From positions 1 to 64,000 of the forward strand of contig JAISIC010000043.1 in NCBI GenBank assembly GCA_031262225.1: DNA of 64,000 nt, read 5' to 3'. Below are positions 27,001 to 36,061 of this stretch, one piece after another. Numbering within the stretch: the first letter of the stretch is position 1; each line of letters begins with the position of its first letter. Source of the DNA: Ruminococcus sp. Its GTDB lineage: Bacteria; Bacillota; Clostridia; Oscillospirales; Ruminococcaceae. The position numbers and the translations under genes are program-made. Below the pieces are notes generated by a model. It worked only from the letters and a program-made list of their open reading frames with translations. It was not told where the DNA came from and searched no databases.

Positions 27001-30000
27001 AAAAGCTTCAAAACTTCATGACATTTTATGTTGTCGATTTACTAAAAATGAACATCATGATTTTTCTGCGGTTATCAACGAATCGTCGAATATTCGCCTA
27101 ATCGATGAAGATGAAAAACTCCCCTGTTTTATCGATCCGCTTGGCGAAACTCTCATTTTTGTTTCACTTTGCGGAGGTTTTCTGAAGCTTTTTTATCATC
27201 ATATAATCTTAGACGGATTCAGCGTTAACCTCCTTATTTCCGAGCTTTGCGAAGGGAAATTCCCCGAAAACGCAGATTCTTACGCACAATTTATAAATGC
27301 TTTTGAAGATGAAGAAAAAGATTACGAATATTATGAAAAAGCACTTATAAGCTTTGAACCGATATCACTTTATGAAAGCAAAAATGCACCTGAAACTTTG
27401 ACAGCAACAAGCTTTTTTGATACTGCATCATTTGAGAAAATTTGTGAAAATGCAAAGTTCTTGCAGGTTACCCCGGCAGTTTTTGTAATGACGCTGTTCG
27501 GTATTTTCCTCGGCATTTACGGAAACAAAACGGGCGTATATCTTCCTGTTGTAGCCTCGTTTCGTAATTCCGGCACGCTCATGGGATGCGCGGCACAAAC
27601 CTTTCCTATTCCGATTGAAGTAAATCCCGAAATTTCTTTCGGCGATATGGCTAAAAAGGTTATGAACTCACTTTCCGACACAACTTCTCATATAAATATT
27701 CCCGAAAAATATTTGAATTTACCGTACATTTTTGTCGATGCTGATCTTCCATATTCACTCGGTGACACACAAAATTACAACCTTGTTATAACATCCGGCG
27801 GACAGATTTTATATGACGAAAAAACCATACCTTCGTTGTTTTTGAATACGTTCAAAAGAAGGCTTAAGAGTATTCTTGAAAATGCTTTTGAAAATGTCAT
27901 ATCAGCTTATGAAAAGGGTGAAGAACAAAGAATTTACAAGTCTTTTTCAAGAGGAAAAAAGATTGTCGATGACTGCTTATTAACGCTGAAAATTTATGAA
28001 GAGAAGATATCAAAAACACTCGAAAATTCTGCTATCGGGGAAGGCGATATTGTCGCGATAGAAGAAGACAGAACCGAAAATGCATTTTCATCATACGCGG
28101 GTGTGTTCCTTTCGGGAGCAGGATTCTTGCCTATTGACCCTGCTTTGCCCGAACATCGAAAAGAAGAGATGATTTCCGACTGCCGACCCGCGGCAGTAAT
28201 TAAAAACGGAAATGTTCAAATCAGAAACGACAAAACACAGTATGAAAAAGACTTGGCATATGTTATTTACACATCGGGGACAACCGGTAAACCCAAGGGT
28301 GTGAAGATAACGAAAAAAGCTCTTGCAAGTCAGATAAAATGGACCCTTGATGATTTTCATATCACTGAAAACGACGTGATAATCCATTACATAAATTTTG
28401 CTTTTGATCCGTCGGTTTGGATTATTTCCACGGCTTTTGCATCGGGTGCGAAAATTAAAATCGTACCCGAAGAAATACGCATGAGCCCGGATAAGATTGC
28501 AGATTTCATCGCAAAAACGGGAGCGACAATTGTCACTCTGCCAGCCGCCGCCGCGTACGAAATAATCGACAATCTGCCTGAAAATTCCCTGCGTTTAATA
28601 TTCCTCGGCGGCGACAAAATTGATATTCCGAGGCGTACGAAACACACCGAAAATATTGAAATTATAAACCTTTACGGCCCGACCGAAACCTGCGTTAATG
28701 CATCCTATTATCGTATACCGAAAGAGATTACCCGAACATCCTGTATCGGCAGACCGATTTCAAACACTGATATCTACATTCTCGATAATAACTTCAACCC
28801 TTCACCGATCGGGATTCGCGGCGAAATATATATCGGCGGTGATAAACTTTCAACCGGATACGTTAATCAACTGACAGAAACAGCGAAAGCTTTTATAGAA
28901 ATTCCGCCACTGGGAAGACTTTATAAAACCGGCGACATTGCAATGTGGAACGAAGACGGGACGATAGATTTCTTCGGCAGAGCAGACAGACAGGTAAAAA
29001 TCAGAGGCTTTCGCGTCGAACTTTCTGAGATTGAATCTGCTGTCACAGCGGTTACAGATTCAACCTCTGCGGTGATATATGAAAACGGCATTCTTGCAGG
29101 GTTCACAGCATCAAAAAGTTTAGCAGAAAGAGAAATATTAAGTAAACTTTCAGATATTTTGCCGCAATATATGGTGCCGTCAAAGATAGTTATTCTTGAT
29201 AAACTGCCGCTTTCTCAAAACGGTAAAATTGACTACAGTAGATTGAAAATGACAGTAACAGAAACCGATAAAACGCCGCTCACAAAAACGGAAAAGATTA
29301 TTGCAAAAACTTTTGAAGAGGTGTTGAATCTGCCTGAAAATCAGGTAGGCAAAAATGATGATTTCTTCGCTCTCGGAGGTCATTCACTGAAACTTTTCGC
29401 ATTAACGGGAGTGTTTGCAAATCGCGGTATAGACATCAGCATTAACGATATTATCAAATATCCTGTTGTATCCCGGCTTGCAGAAATAGTTTCACAAACA
29501 AACGGTGAAAAAAATATCGCGAAACAGTATATATACGCTGAAAAATCATATGAAGATTATGTTAAAAAATGTGAAACTGTTGATATTTCAAAATTGCGTA
29601 AAGCAGATACAGTCTTAATTACAGGCGGAACCGGATTTTTAGGTGCACATCTTATCAGAGAAGCTTTATTAAAGTCTCAATCGGAAATTTTCCTGCCTGT
29701 AAGGGAAAATGCAGACAGAATAAAGAACGTTTTGGAATATTATTTTCCGAATGAAATAATTGATTTTAAAAGACTTCATATTTTCGATTGTGATATAGCA
29801 AAAAATCATATCAGCATTGATGAAAACATTGATATTATCTATCACTCGGCGGCTGACATACGTCACTATGCACCATTGCAAGAATCGTTTGCGGCAAATG
29901 TGACAGCGACAGAAAAAATAATAGATTTTGCAAAGGAGAATAACTCATACCTTGCACATATTTCAACAGGGAGTGCCATTAATCACACGACGATTACCGA

Positions 30001-30562
30001 GAATAATTTTGATAACGGCGAAGACTTTGAAAATGTTTATCAACGTACAAAACAACAGGCTGAAAGACTTGTCATAAACAGCGATTTAGGCAATTACGGT
30101 ATATACAGAGTCGGAAACATAACACCGTCGCTTCGTTATGGAATTAAAGCAATCGGTTCCGAAAAAAATGCCTATCTTCATCTTTTGAAACTTCTGATAA
30201 AATCACGGACGCTTCCCGATTTTCGCGGTCGTTCCGGCTACTGTTTTGCAGATCTGGCAGCAGAGGCTATAACGCTTTTGGCCTCTCGAGAAATCTTTGA
30301 AAAAGCGATTTATCACATATCAAATCCGAATATCCTTACATTCAAAAATGTGTTTGAAATATTAGGCATTAATCCTGATGGAAACAAGAACGAAATCCCC
30401 GATGAGCTTCGCGGAATCTATGCACAAAGGGCAGTTGAAAAGAAGAGCGATGTGTCATCGGAAATTAAAAACACAGCGACGGTAACACTCCTTTCAAGGC
30501 TTGGTTTTGAGTGGAAAAAACCCAATGAAAAATATCTGAAAGCATTCACTGATTATGAGTAG
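24050..30562 (+). CDS. Nonribosomal peptide synthetase, C-A-T-C-A-T-reductase
   Basis: 2170 residues from ATG 24050. Domain order: C (SHILLDGWS ~118, first His replaced by Ser), A (TTSGTTGKPKA ~526, YGPTE ~660, A10 SGKPDF), carrier (SGGNSIS ~891), C (HHIILDGFS ~1049), A (YTSGTTGKPKG ~1406, YGPTE ~1541, NGKID ~1723), carrier (GGHSLKL ~1771) and thioester reductase (TGGTGFLG ~1857, YQRTK ~1996). Both A domains keep the Asp for an alpha-amine. My reading of the first pocket shows Asp and Glu at side-chain positions, compatible with a basic residue (tentative). The NAD(P)H reductase should release the chain as an aldehyde, or an alcohol or cyclic imine derived from it. Confidence 0.93.
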   Translation: MNRIYPLTPSQEMMLAVSLSDSTKYVTSLRSKFNEKIYIEDFPTLQERFEILVKRHEILRTAIVINDGKPCMCVSENPTAKIFYTENLPQIMFSLNPLEDEILIKFYVSEDELLFVFSHILLDGWSASLLLRELFFDEAPIGTATPFRYYQKWLNTKPAVTLRNNYEQAILPFYTESSDYRRDEISFTLENSDEIRNTAVGFGVPLGRFIESVWGILCARYTDANSFIASVDSGRFAPIPHITEIAGMFVSTIPLYIKFDENTRFCDFVKKFADDAADMIKSSQTPLTGKINSLISIEFPDLTENKKLTFIKSDGKLVTDFDFVVVLDKKISCRFEYNGFCYSKDAVNMIRDHFINLISTLIINPQTIISKTDFLTEKEKAFIHRASLNKDLLDESQIDIVSKFRQISAEFSEKKAIICNEKSYSYSDIDRLSDSIAASLVSMNIHGGVMIKLPRSTEYVIAELGILKAGCYFCPIDNDVSDIRLQEIIEIISPSFVISEENIVELMSLRSGFVLPEIPPTSPAYAITTSGTTGKPKAVLVSSASISHYLAWAKKTYNYTENSSTVLIYGFTFDGAFGSIYSPLLSGGTLHILRDTTRKDIYKLTDYVTSNGITHIDIPAAMLGEFTKLISDKTSSLSNIITGGEQIKPFTDCEILVSNEYGPTETTVCCTQTFLNAGDKITIGNELPNNKIYVLDRFQNLCPIGVCGECYVSGVQVAIGYKGDEKNASFFKNPFGEGRIYKTGDHVRFIETDNGYTLEFVGRNDGQIKLNGYRIETADIEIAARKYCGIESAAVLRDNYIALFAVCEDAEMIVETLRKILPAYMIPVVIPVPLIPLKESGKPDFDKLFEYDNQVRTAIENDVSPECKQLCETIFDATGINIHAEDNFICSGGNSISAMKVSFALKEKGFVLSPSDILASKSINLLSQKLKFSLEKTDGESSFNPPNVLKSMLFLSEKYGNKIYAIKASHKCDITREELILRIKKASKLHDILCCRFTKNEHHDFSAVINESSNIRLIDEDEKLPCFIDPLGETLIFVSLCGGFLKLFYHHIILDGFSVNLLISELCEGKFPENADSYAQFINAFEDEEKDYEYYEKALISFEPISLYESKNAPETLTATSFFDTASFEKICENAKFLQVTPAVFVMTLFGIFLGIYGNKTGVYLPVVASFRNSGTLMGCAAQTFPIPIEVNPEISFGDMAKKVMNSLSDTTSHINIPEKYLNLPYIFVDADLPYSLGDTQNYNLVITSGGQILYDEKTIPSLFLNTFKRRLKSILENAFENVISAYEKGEEQRIYKSFSRGKKIVDDCLLTLKIYEEKISKTLENSAIGEGDIVAIEEDRTENAFSSYAGVFLSGAGFLPIDPALPEHRKEEMISDCRPAAVIKNGNVQIRNDKTQYEKDLAYVIYTSGTTGKPKGVKITKKALASQIKWTLDDFHITENDVIIHYINFAFDPSVWIISTAFASGAKIKIVPEEIRMSPDKIADFIAKTGATIVTLPAAAAYEIIDNLPENSLRLIFLGGDKIDIPRRTKHTENIEIINLYGPTETCVNASYYRIPKEITRTSCIGRPISNTDIYILDNNFNPSPIGIRGEIYIGGDKLSTGYVNQLTETAKAFIEIPPLGRLYKTGDIAMWNEDGTIDFFGRADRQVKIRGFRVELSEIESAVTAVTDSTSAVIYENGILAGFTASKSLAEREILSKLSDILPQYMVPSKIVILDKLPLSQNGKIDYSRLKMTVTETDKTPLTKTEKIIAKTFEEVLNLPENQVGKNDDFFALGGHSLKLFALTGVFANRGIDISINDIIKYPVVSRLAEIVSQTNGEKNIAKQYIYAEKSYEDYVKKCETVDISKLRKADTVLITGGTGFLGAHLIREALLKSQSEIFLPVRENADRIKNVLEYYFPNEIIDFKRLHIFDCDIAKNHISIDENIDIIYHSAADIRHYAPLQESFAANVTATEKIIDFAKENNSYLAHISTGSAINHTTITENNFDNGEDFENVYQRTKQQAERLVINSDLGNYGIYRVGNITPSLRYGIKAIGSEKNAYLHLLKLLIKSRTLPDFRGRSGYCFADLAAEAITLLASREIFEKAIYHISNPNILTFKNVFEILGINPDGNKNEIPDELRGIYAQRAVEKKSDVSSEIKNTATVTLLSRLGFEWKKPNEKYLKAFTDYE

Positions 30563-31820
30563 TTTTATTGATTTATTCTGCAGTTTTATAAATAGTCACG
30601 GTGACAAAATAGCCGTCATAGAAAATGAAAAAACGATAACTTATTCAAAACTTTTTGAAGAAGCAATCGCTTACAGCAAATCATTGCCGTCGGGTGCCCC
30701 TATTATCCCGGTTTTTGAAGACGCCGGCATTGATTGGTACATCAAAGTTTTAGGAATAATGTACGCAAAACAAGCCGCCGTTCCGATCAGCGTAGTTTTC
30801 CCGAAGGAACGTGCAGATTTTATCCTTGCCGACATAGAAAAGGCCTCATATTTACCCGAAGAAGCCGCTCTCATCTACTACACATCGGGGAGTACAGGCT
30901 CTCCCAAAGGCGTGATTTTAACACACACAGGGCTTGCGGCAAATGTAAACGCTTTCCGAGAACTTTTTAATACAAATGAACTTGACAGAGCCGCGATAAA
31001 TTCCGACCCTTCCTTTGACGCGTTTATACTGCTGTCACTCCCCTCGCTCGTCTTCGGAATAACAATCTATATCGTCCCCGAACAGTCGCGAGCATCACTT
31101 GTCGGTTTACATAAATTCCTGCTTAAAAACAGGATTGATATTACCTTTTTAACAACACAGTTAGCTGTTTCATATATGCGGACATTTGACAACAAAATAT
31201 TAAAACTTCTTTTGACAGGAGGAGAGGCACTCAGATATTATACAAAGCGAAGCTATGAAGTTTGGAATCTTTACGGACCCTGCGAAACGACAATCTATGT
31301 TCTTGCACACAAACTCACCGAAGCGGATGAAGAAAATCCTTTTGATATACCTATCGGCAAGCCGGTCGGCGATAACACGGTCGAGCTCAAAGACTGTGAG
31401 ATATGTATATCGGGACCGCAGGTCGCCGCCGGTTATCTGAATCGTCCCGACGAAACAGCGAAAGTGTTTATCGATAATATGTATAAAACCGGTGATCTTG
31501 CCGAGATTGACAGAAATGACGAATTTCGGTTTAGGGGGCGGCGTGATGAACAGATTAAAATCAGCGGTTATCGCATTGAACCCGGTGAAATTGAAGCAAA
31601 AATTTCAGCCTGTGAAGGCATATCTTCGGTGAAGGTAACAACCGCCAAAAATGACAACGGCGAATATATTCTTACTGCCGTTTGCGTTGGTGATTCCGAC
31701 GAAAACAGCCTGCGTCAAAAACTCGAAAAAGCTCTCCCGCGTGCAATGATTCCGGCGAATATAAAGTTTGTATCAGAAATAAAATCAGACCCCAGAACAG
31801 GGAAAGGAGTGGTAATTTGA
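30555..31820 (+). CDS. Stand-alone NRPS adenylation domain
   Basis: 421 residues, starting ATG 30555 within the last codons of the previous gene. Core motifs: YYTSGSTGSPKG, NLYGPCETT, YKTGD, and a short C-terminus ending right after the A10-like lysine (RTGKG). FDAF at the pocket keeps the Asp for an alpha-amine. It has no carrier domain of its own. The obvious partner is the carrier at the end of the first synthetase, which lacks an A domain, so this protein probably loads it in trans. It is shorter than a typical ~500-residue A domain. Confidence 0.9.
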   Translation: MSSFIDLFCSFINSHGDKIAVIENEKTITYSKLFEEAIAYSKSLPSGAPIIPVFEDAGIDWYIKVLGIMYAKQAAVPISVVFPKERADFILADIEKASYLPEEAALIYYTSGSTGSPKGVILTHTGLAANVNAFRELFNTNELDRAAINSDPSFDAFILLSLPSLVFGITIYIVPEQSRASLVGLHKFLLKNRIDITFLTTQLAVSYMRTFDNKILKLLLTGGEALRYYTKRSYEVWNLYGPCETTIYVLAHKLTEADEENPFDIPIGKPVGDNTVELKDCEICISGPQVAAGYLNRPDETAKVFIDNMYKTGDLAEIDRNDEFRFRGRRDEQIKISGYRIEPGEIEAKISACEGISSVKVTTAKNDNGEYILTAVCVGDSDENSLRQKLEKALPRAMIPANIKFVSEIKSDPRTGKGVVI

Positions 31821-32923
31821 AAGCAGAAGCATCAACTGCCGTCACAAAAAAGAAGAAGAGCAGGAAGTTTTTCAAGAAACCTACAAAAATGGAGGTGTTC
31901 ACATTTTTTCTCATCACCATCGCAATAGTTGCGGTACTCTGGCCGTTTTGCACAAAGCGGATTGAGGGCGGATATGTAGGGGTTTATTATTCTACATTTT
32001 TCGGCGGTACACAAACAAGTAAGGTTCTTAATGAAGGATTACACTTTGTTTTACCGTGGGATGCGATTATCCCCTATGACACGCGTGTGCAGAGCCAAGC
32101 CTATCAGATTAAAGCACTTGCCAAAGGCGGTTTGAGTGTTGATGTTGAGCTAACCGCCGTCTACTACATAAACAGAGATGAAGCGGGAATGCTTCATAAA
32201 ACTATCGGTCCGGAATACACCACAAAACTCATCAATCCTGCTGTACTTTCGTCTGTGAGAAGTATCGTCGGAAAGCTAACCCAAACGGAACTTTATGACG
32301 CAGATATTTTGAAGATTCAAGATGATGCACTCAAAGAAATCAGCAGTATTTTTGCAGGCCAGCCTTTGACGGTCAAATCCGTTTTAATCAGACAGATTGC
32401 CTTCCCGCAGTCGGTATCTGCAGCGATTAACAACAAATTCGTTGCCGAACAGAATGTCCTTGAAGAGCGATATCGTGTTTTAGAGGCAGTCGAAGATTAT
32501 AAACAAACCTATGTTGATGCCGAAGCAACACGATTTGAGCAGGCACTTATCAGCGAGGGCATGACAGAAGCATATCTTCGTTATCTCGGAATTGAAGCAA
32601 CAACCGAACTTTCCGAATCGGATAATGCAAAGCTTGTTATTATCGGAGATAAGGACGGATTGCCGCTTATACTCAATCCCGAAACTCTGACCGAAACCGA
32701 TGGAGACACGGACGGAATAACGGTAGATGAATATCGGGTTGGTGAAGGCGAACAAACACGTCCCGATCAATTCCAGGAGAACTACGACAGAGTGCTTGGA
32801 ATGCTTGAAGCTCTCACCGGTATAACGGACGATGTCAGCGAGAAATTCGCAGATGCACCTTACGATATAGATACGACAATACCCCAGCAGGGTCAGGTTT
32901 CCATCAACGAAGAAACCGAATAA
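31817..32923 (+). CDS. SPFH/prohibitin-domain membrane protein
   Basis: 368 residues; TTG start 31817 forms a TTGA overlap with the previous stop, and AAAGGAG lies upstream. A basic N-terminus and one transmembrane helix (about residues 28-45) are followed by an SPFH (band 7) domain: GYVGVYY, LNEGLHFVLPWD, GGLSVDVELTAVYYIN, LIRQIAFP. A helical, probably coiled-coil segment and an acidic tail follow. Such proteins form oligomeric membrane scaffolds or microdomains. Within an NRPS operon this is unusual; it may organise the synthetases or exporter at the membrane, which is inference. Confidence 0.85.
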   Translation: MKAEASTAVTKKKKSRKFFKKPTKMEVFTFFLITIAIVAVLWPFCTKRIEGGYVGVYYSTFFGGTQTSKVLNEGLHFVLPWDAIIPYDTRVQSQAYQIKALAKGGLSVDVELTAVYYINRDEAGMLHKTIGPEYTTKLINPAVLSSVRSIVGKLTQTELYDADILKIQDDALKEISSIFAGQPLTVKSVLIRQIAFPQSVSAAINNKFVAEQNVLEERYRVLEAVEDYKQTYVDAEATRFEQALISEGMTEAYLRYLGIEATTELSESDNAKLVIIGDKDGLPLILNPETLTETDGDTDGITVDEYRVGEGEQTRPDQFQENYDRVLGMLEALTGITDDVSEKFADAPYDIDTTIPQQGQVSINEETE

Positions 32924-32939
32924 AATTTGGAGGAAGAAA

Positions 32940-33113
32940 ATGATATACGGAATATCAATCATCTGTTTACTGTTAAGCTTTGTCGTGGCGTATTTCGGAC
33001 GAAATCGCTCAATGACATTCTGGGGATACTTTTTTGCATCACTCATCTTAACACCGCTTGTAGGAGCATTGCTCGTTATTGTCTCTAAAGAAAGAGAAGA
33101 AAAAAATACTTAA
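32940..33113 (+). CDS. Small two-helix membrane protein
   Basis: 57 residues from ATG 32940 with GGAGG at 32930-32934. Two hydrophobic segments (IYGISIICLLLSFVVAYF and FWGYFFASLILTPLVGALLV) are followed by a charged tail. Short proteins of this pattern often accompany SPFH or other membrane proteins; no function is known. Its strong ribosome site and place in the operon support it as real. Confidence 0.75.
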   Translation: MIYGISIICLLLSFVVAYFGRNRSMTFWGYFFASLILTPLVGALLVIVSKEREEKNT

Positions 33114-33141
33114 AATTATCTAATACCAAAGAGGAAATCAA

Positions 33142-34359
33142 ATGAAACTAAGTGCAATATATTCTCGCGAGTCTGATGTCTACAGTATTTTGGGGTTCAC
33201 TCCGAAGATTATCGACAGGGCATATCTTAAAGATATCGGTGTAACGATATCTCCCGACGATGACACGATGGAAGGTCTTCGTGTCGGCTCTGAAAATTTC
33301 ATAAAAAGGCTCGAAGCAAAAACCGTTATCCCGACACCGAATGTTGAAATTGCTCAAATTGACGTTAATTCGGAGCTTGAAATTCACAACTACACAAGCC
33401 GCTGCCCAACCCTTACATATGAAGTTTCGCCTGTTCGCGGCTGCTTTGTGGGATGCCTGTACTGCCTTGTGACAGACGGCGTTCACGAGCAAAAGCTTAT
33501 CGCCTATGAAAACTATGACGAGCTTGTTTATAACCATCTGAAATCTCACAAAGACAACGAGCATTATTACTATTTCTCGCCGAAAACAGAAGCATTCCAG
33601 GAAGCAACACTTCAAACGGGCATTGCACACAAAATTTTACGGGCATTCATAAGGCATTTTGACGAGTATCCAGAGTCAAAATGCAGAGTATTCATAGCTT
33701 CAAAAGCGGGATTAGAGCACCTTTTAATTAAGGATGACACCGGAGAATCAATTATTGATTTACTCTGCAAGCTTCGCGGCAAAATGCAGTTTAACACCAG
33801 CCTGTCGATAATGCCGGACAACGTTCGTGCAATTGTCGAACCATATTCAGCTCCGATTCGTGATCGTATGGCGGCGGTAAGGCTTTGTCAGGAAAAAAAC
33901 CTCCTATCAAACTCCGCCCTCGTTCAGCCGATCTTCCCCTCCTTTTTAAGCAAGAAGCTCACGGCAGAATTTTTCACCATGCTAAAGGAAAATAATATCA
34001 TCAACTTCAAGCCGGAATTTCTTACGGTGTGTATGGAAAACTTAGCTTGGATCGGACAACTTTTGGGGCAGCATGACAAAGAGCTTGAACGCGGTTTATA
34101 TGAATTTTATCTTGCACCCGAAAACAAGGATCACCGCAAACAACGCGGCAGAACTGCTCCGAATCGTGCCTGGTGCCTTGATACAATCCGCGACTTGATG
34201 CTCGAAGCAAAAACCTATGGCATATCAACTTCAATCTGCTACTGGGTTCGCAACGAAATCGGCATACCCGAAAGCATGATACCGATTATAAACGAAAACG
34301 GATTCCAGTGTCTGGGATATCAACGAAAACTTTTTGAGGAGTCACCGATTTGCATATAA
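33142..34359 (+). CDS. Radical SAM protein in the NRPS operon
   Basis: 405 residues from ATG 33142 (GAGG upstream). The cluster-binding motif is CX3CX2C at Cys 101/105/108 (RGCFVGCLYC), within a region resembling spore-photoproduct-lyase-type radical SAM proteins (EVSPVRG before it). No extra SPASM or B12 domain is visible. It overlaps the exporter gene by 10 bases, so it belongs to the cluster. It may modify the peptide or its building blocks by radical chemistry; the reaction cannot be told from sequence. Confidence 0.8.
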   Translation: MKLSAIYSRESDVYSILGFTPKIIDRAYLKDIGVTISPDDDTMEGLRVGSENFIKRLEAKTVIPTPNVEIAQIDVNSELEIHNYTSRCPTLTYEVSPVRGCFVGCLYCLVTDGVHEQKLIAYENYDELVYNHLKSHKDNEHYYYFSPKTEAFQEATLQTGIAHKILRAFIRHFDEYPESKCRVFIASKAGLEHLLIKDDTGESIIDLLCKLRGKMQFNTSLSIMPDNVRAIVEPYSAPIRDRMAAVRLCQEKNLLSNSALVQPIFPSFLSKKLTAEFFTMLKENNIINFKPEFLTVCMENLAWIGQLLGQHDKELERGLYEFYLAPENKDHRKQRGRTAPNRAWCLDTIRDLMLEAKTYGISTSICYWVRNEIGIPESMIPIINENGFQCLGYQRKLFEESPICI

Positions 34360-35987
34360 TTGATAAAAAATTCACTGAATTTATTTATGAAAATTCCGAC
34401 GGTCAGAAAAAGAAAATATATCTTGCCGCCGCCGCGAACGGTCTGTGCATGGCGCTCTTGATGTATTCGCTCACGGTGGGGCTTGATGATTTTTCACAGA
34501 ACAACGAAGTCAGTCTTCGCGGGCTCATCATCTTTGCAGTTTCGCTTGCCGCTTATTACATAACGCAGAAACTCGGCGGTGAAATTGTTTCAACCTCAAT
34601 GCAGCACGGGCTTACCTCCATTGAGGCACGTATAACCGACAAGCTTCGCCGTATGGATTACGCCGCTTTCACCGACACCGACCCTGAGCATATCTATGCG
34701 GCTGTGGGCGGCGACAAGTATGGTGCCGTTATGGCGGCAAGGTTCCTTCTTTCTGCACTCTCTTCCATAGTCGTCGTGCTCCTCACCGGAATATATCTGT
34801 GCACAGTTTCGATTCCCGGTGCACTCTTGGTTGCTGCGACACTTGTCATAGTTTTGAAATTCCGCAAAGCTATCGACGAGAAGGTGAATGAACGTGCAAA
34901 AGAGGACAACGAGGCGACCGACAAATATACTTCAAGCATTAAGGATATTTTAGAAGGCTTTAACGAGCTGAAGATGAACCGCCGCCGCTCCGATGACCTT
35001 TTTGACAGCGAAATTGCACCTGCAAGCGTGAATAAAAGCAAGCGACAGCTTAAATCGGAACTCATAAGAATGCAGTCAAGCATCTTAGAACAGGTTACGC
35101 TCTTTATACCTCTCGGGCTGACCCTGTTTGTGCTTCCGATGTTCGCCGAAACTGCATCAACAGACCTTGTAAAAATCATCTCAATAACCCTAATTGTCAT
35201 CTGGCCGGCATATATGCTCGTGCAGATCGGTCCTGTGTCGAGTGCGGCTGCTGATACCATAAAGCGTTTACAGACTATCGAAGAAAAGCTTGACCAAGCA
35301 AATCTTGAACCGCCGACTGAAAACGGCATCTATCCTGTCCCGCCCGATTTCAACAAAAAAATCGTATGTAAAAATCTTGTCTATGAATATAAGCTCCGTG
35401 AGGGCGACAAGAAGCCGTTCCGACTTGAAATTCCCGAAATCTGCCTTAGTGAGGGCGAACTTGTTATAATGCGGGGCGGCAACGGAAGCGGAAAATCAAC
35501 CTTCATGCGGCTTTTGGCAGGGCTGACGACCCCTTCGGAAGGGAATATAACCATTGACGGGGTTGACAAAACGGAGATCGGGGAAGCGGAATATCGCTCG
35601 CTCTTCTCCCTTGTGATGACCGATTTTCACCTTTTTGATAAGCTTTACGGAATGCCCGACCTTGACCCTGACTATTTCCGCAAGTGGGCGTGTCTACTCG
35701 GACTTGAAGAAAAGTTTACAGATATCAAAAAACTGCCCACAATAAACCTTTCGAGCGGGCAACGCAAACGTGCCGCACTCCTTGCCGCAATATGCGAAGG
35801 AAGAAAGGTGATGCTCCTTGACGAGGTTGCGGCGGATTTTGACCCGTTTTTCCGCGAGAAATATTATCGCGAAATCCTGCCGAAACTTAAGCATGAGGGC
35901 AAAACTCTCTTCGTAATCTCCCATGACGACAGGTATTATGACATAGCAGACCGCATTATCACCATGAGCGAAGGTACTTCAATTTAA
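34350..35987 (+). CDS. SyrD/PvdE-family peptide exporter (ABC permease-ATPase)
   Basis: 545 residues, TTG start 34350 with GAGGAG at 34336-34341. The N-terminal ~300 residues are an exporter membrane domain; the ATPase has Walker A GGNGSGKST, a signature with Ser (LSSGQRKR), Walker B VMLLDEVAADFDP and ISHDD at the switch. LSSGQ, DEVAADFDP and the insert around LYGMPDLDPDYF are characteristic of cyclic-peptide/siderophore exporters of the SyrD/PvdE group. It closes the NRPS operon and most likely exports its product. Confidence 0.9.
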   Translation: MHIIDKKFTEFIYENSDGQKKKIYLAAAANGLCMALLMYSLTVGLDDFSQNNEVSLRGLIIFAVSLAAYYITQKLGGEIVSTSMQHGLTSIEARITDKLRRMDYAAFTDTDPEHIYAAVGGDKYGAVMAARFLLSALSSIVVVLLTGIYLCTVSIPGALLVAATLVIVLKFRKAIDEKVNERAKEDNEATDKYTSSIKDILEGFNELKMNRRRSDDLFDSEIAPASVNKSKRQLKSELIRMQSSILEQVTLFIPLGLTLFVLPMFAETASTDLVKIISITLIVIWPAYMLVQIGPVSSAAADTIKRLQTIEEKLDQANLEPPTENGIYPVPPDFNKKIVCKNLVYEYKLREGDKKPFRLEIPEICLSEGELVIMRGGNGSGKSTFMRLLAGLTTPSEGNITIDGVDKTEIGEAEYRSLFSLVMTDFHLFDKLYGMPDLDPDYFRKWACLLGLEEKFTDIKKLPTINLSSGQRKRAALLAAICEGRKVMLLDEVAADFDPFFREKYYREILPKLKHEGKTLFVISHDDRYYDIADRIITMSEGTSI

Positions 35988-36004
35988 AAAATTTTAAAAA
36001 ACTC

Positions 36005-36033
36005 TTGCATTTTTTAACCAAATAGTATATAAT
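36005..36033 (+). promoter_or_regulatory. Promoter of the DUF697-like gene
   Basis: TTGCAT (36005-36010), 17 bases, TATAAT (36028-36033), 28 bases before ATG 36062. No terminator is obvious between the NRPS operon and this promoter. Confidence 0.7.
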
Positions 36034-36061
36034 TAAATAAATAAAAACGGAGGCTATCAAA

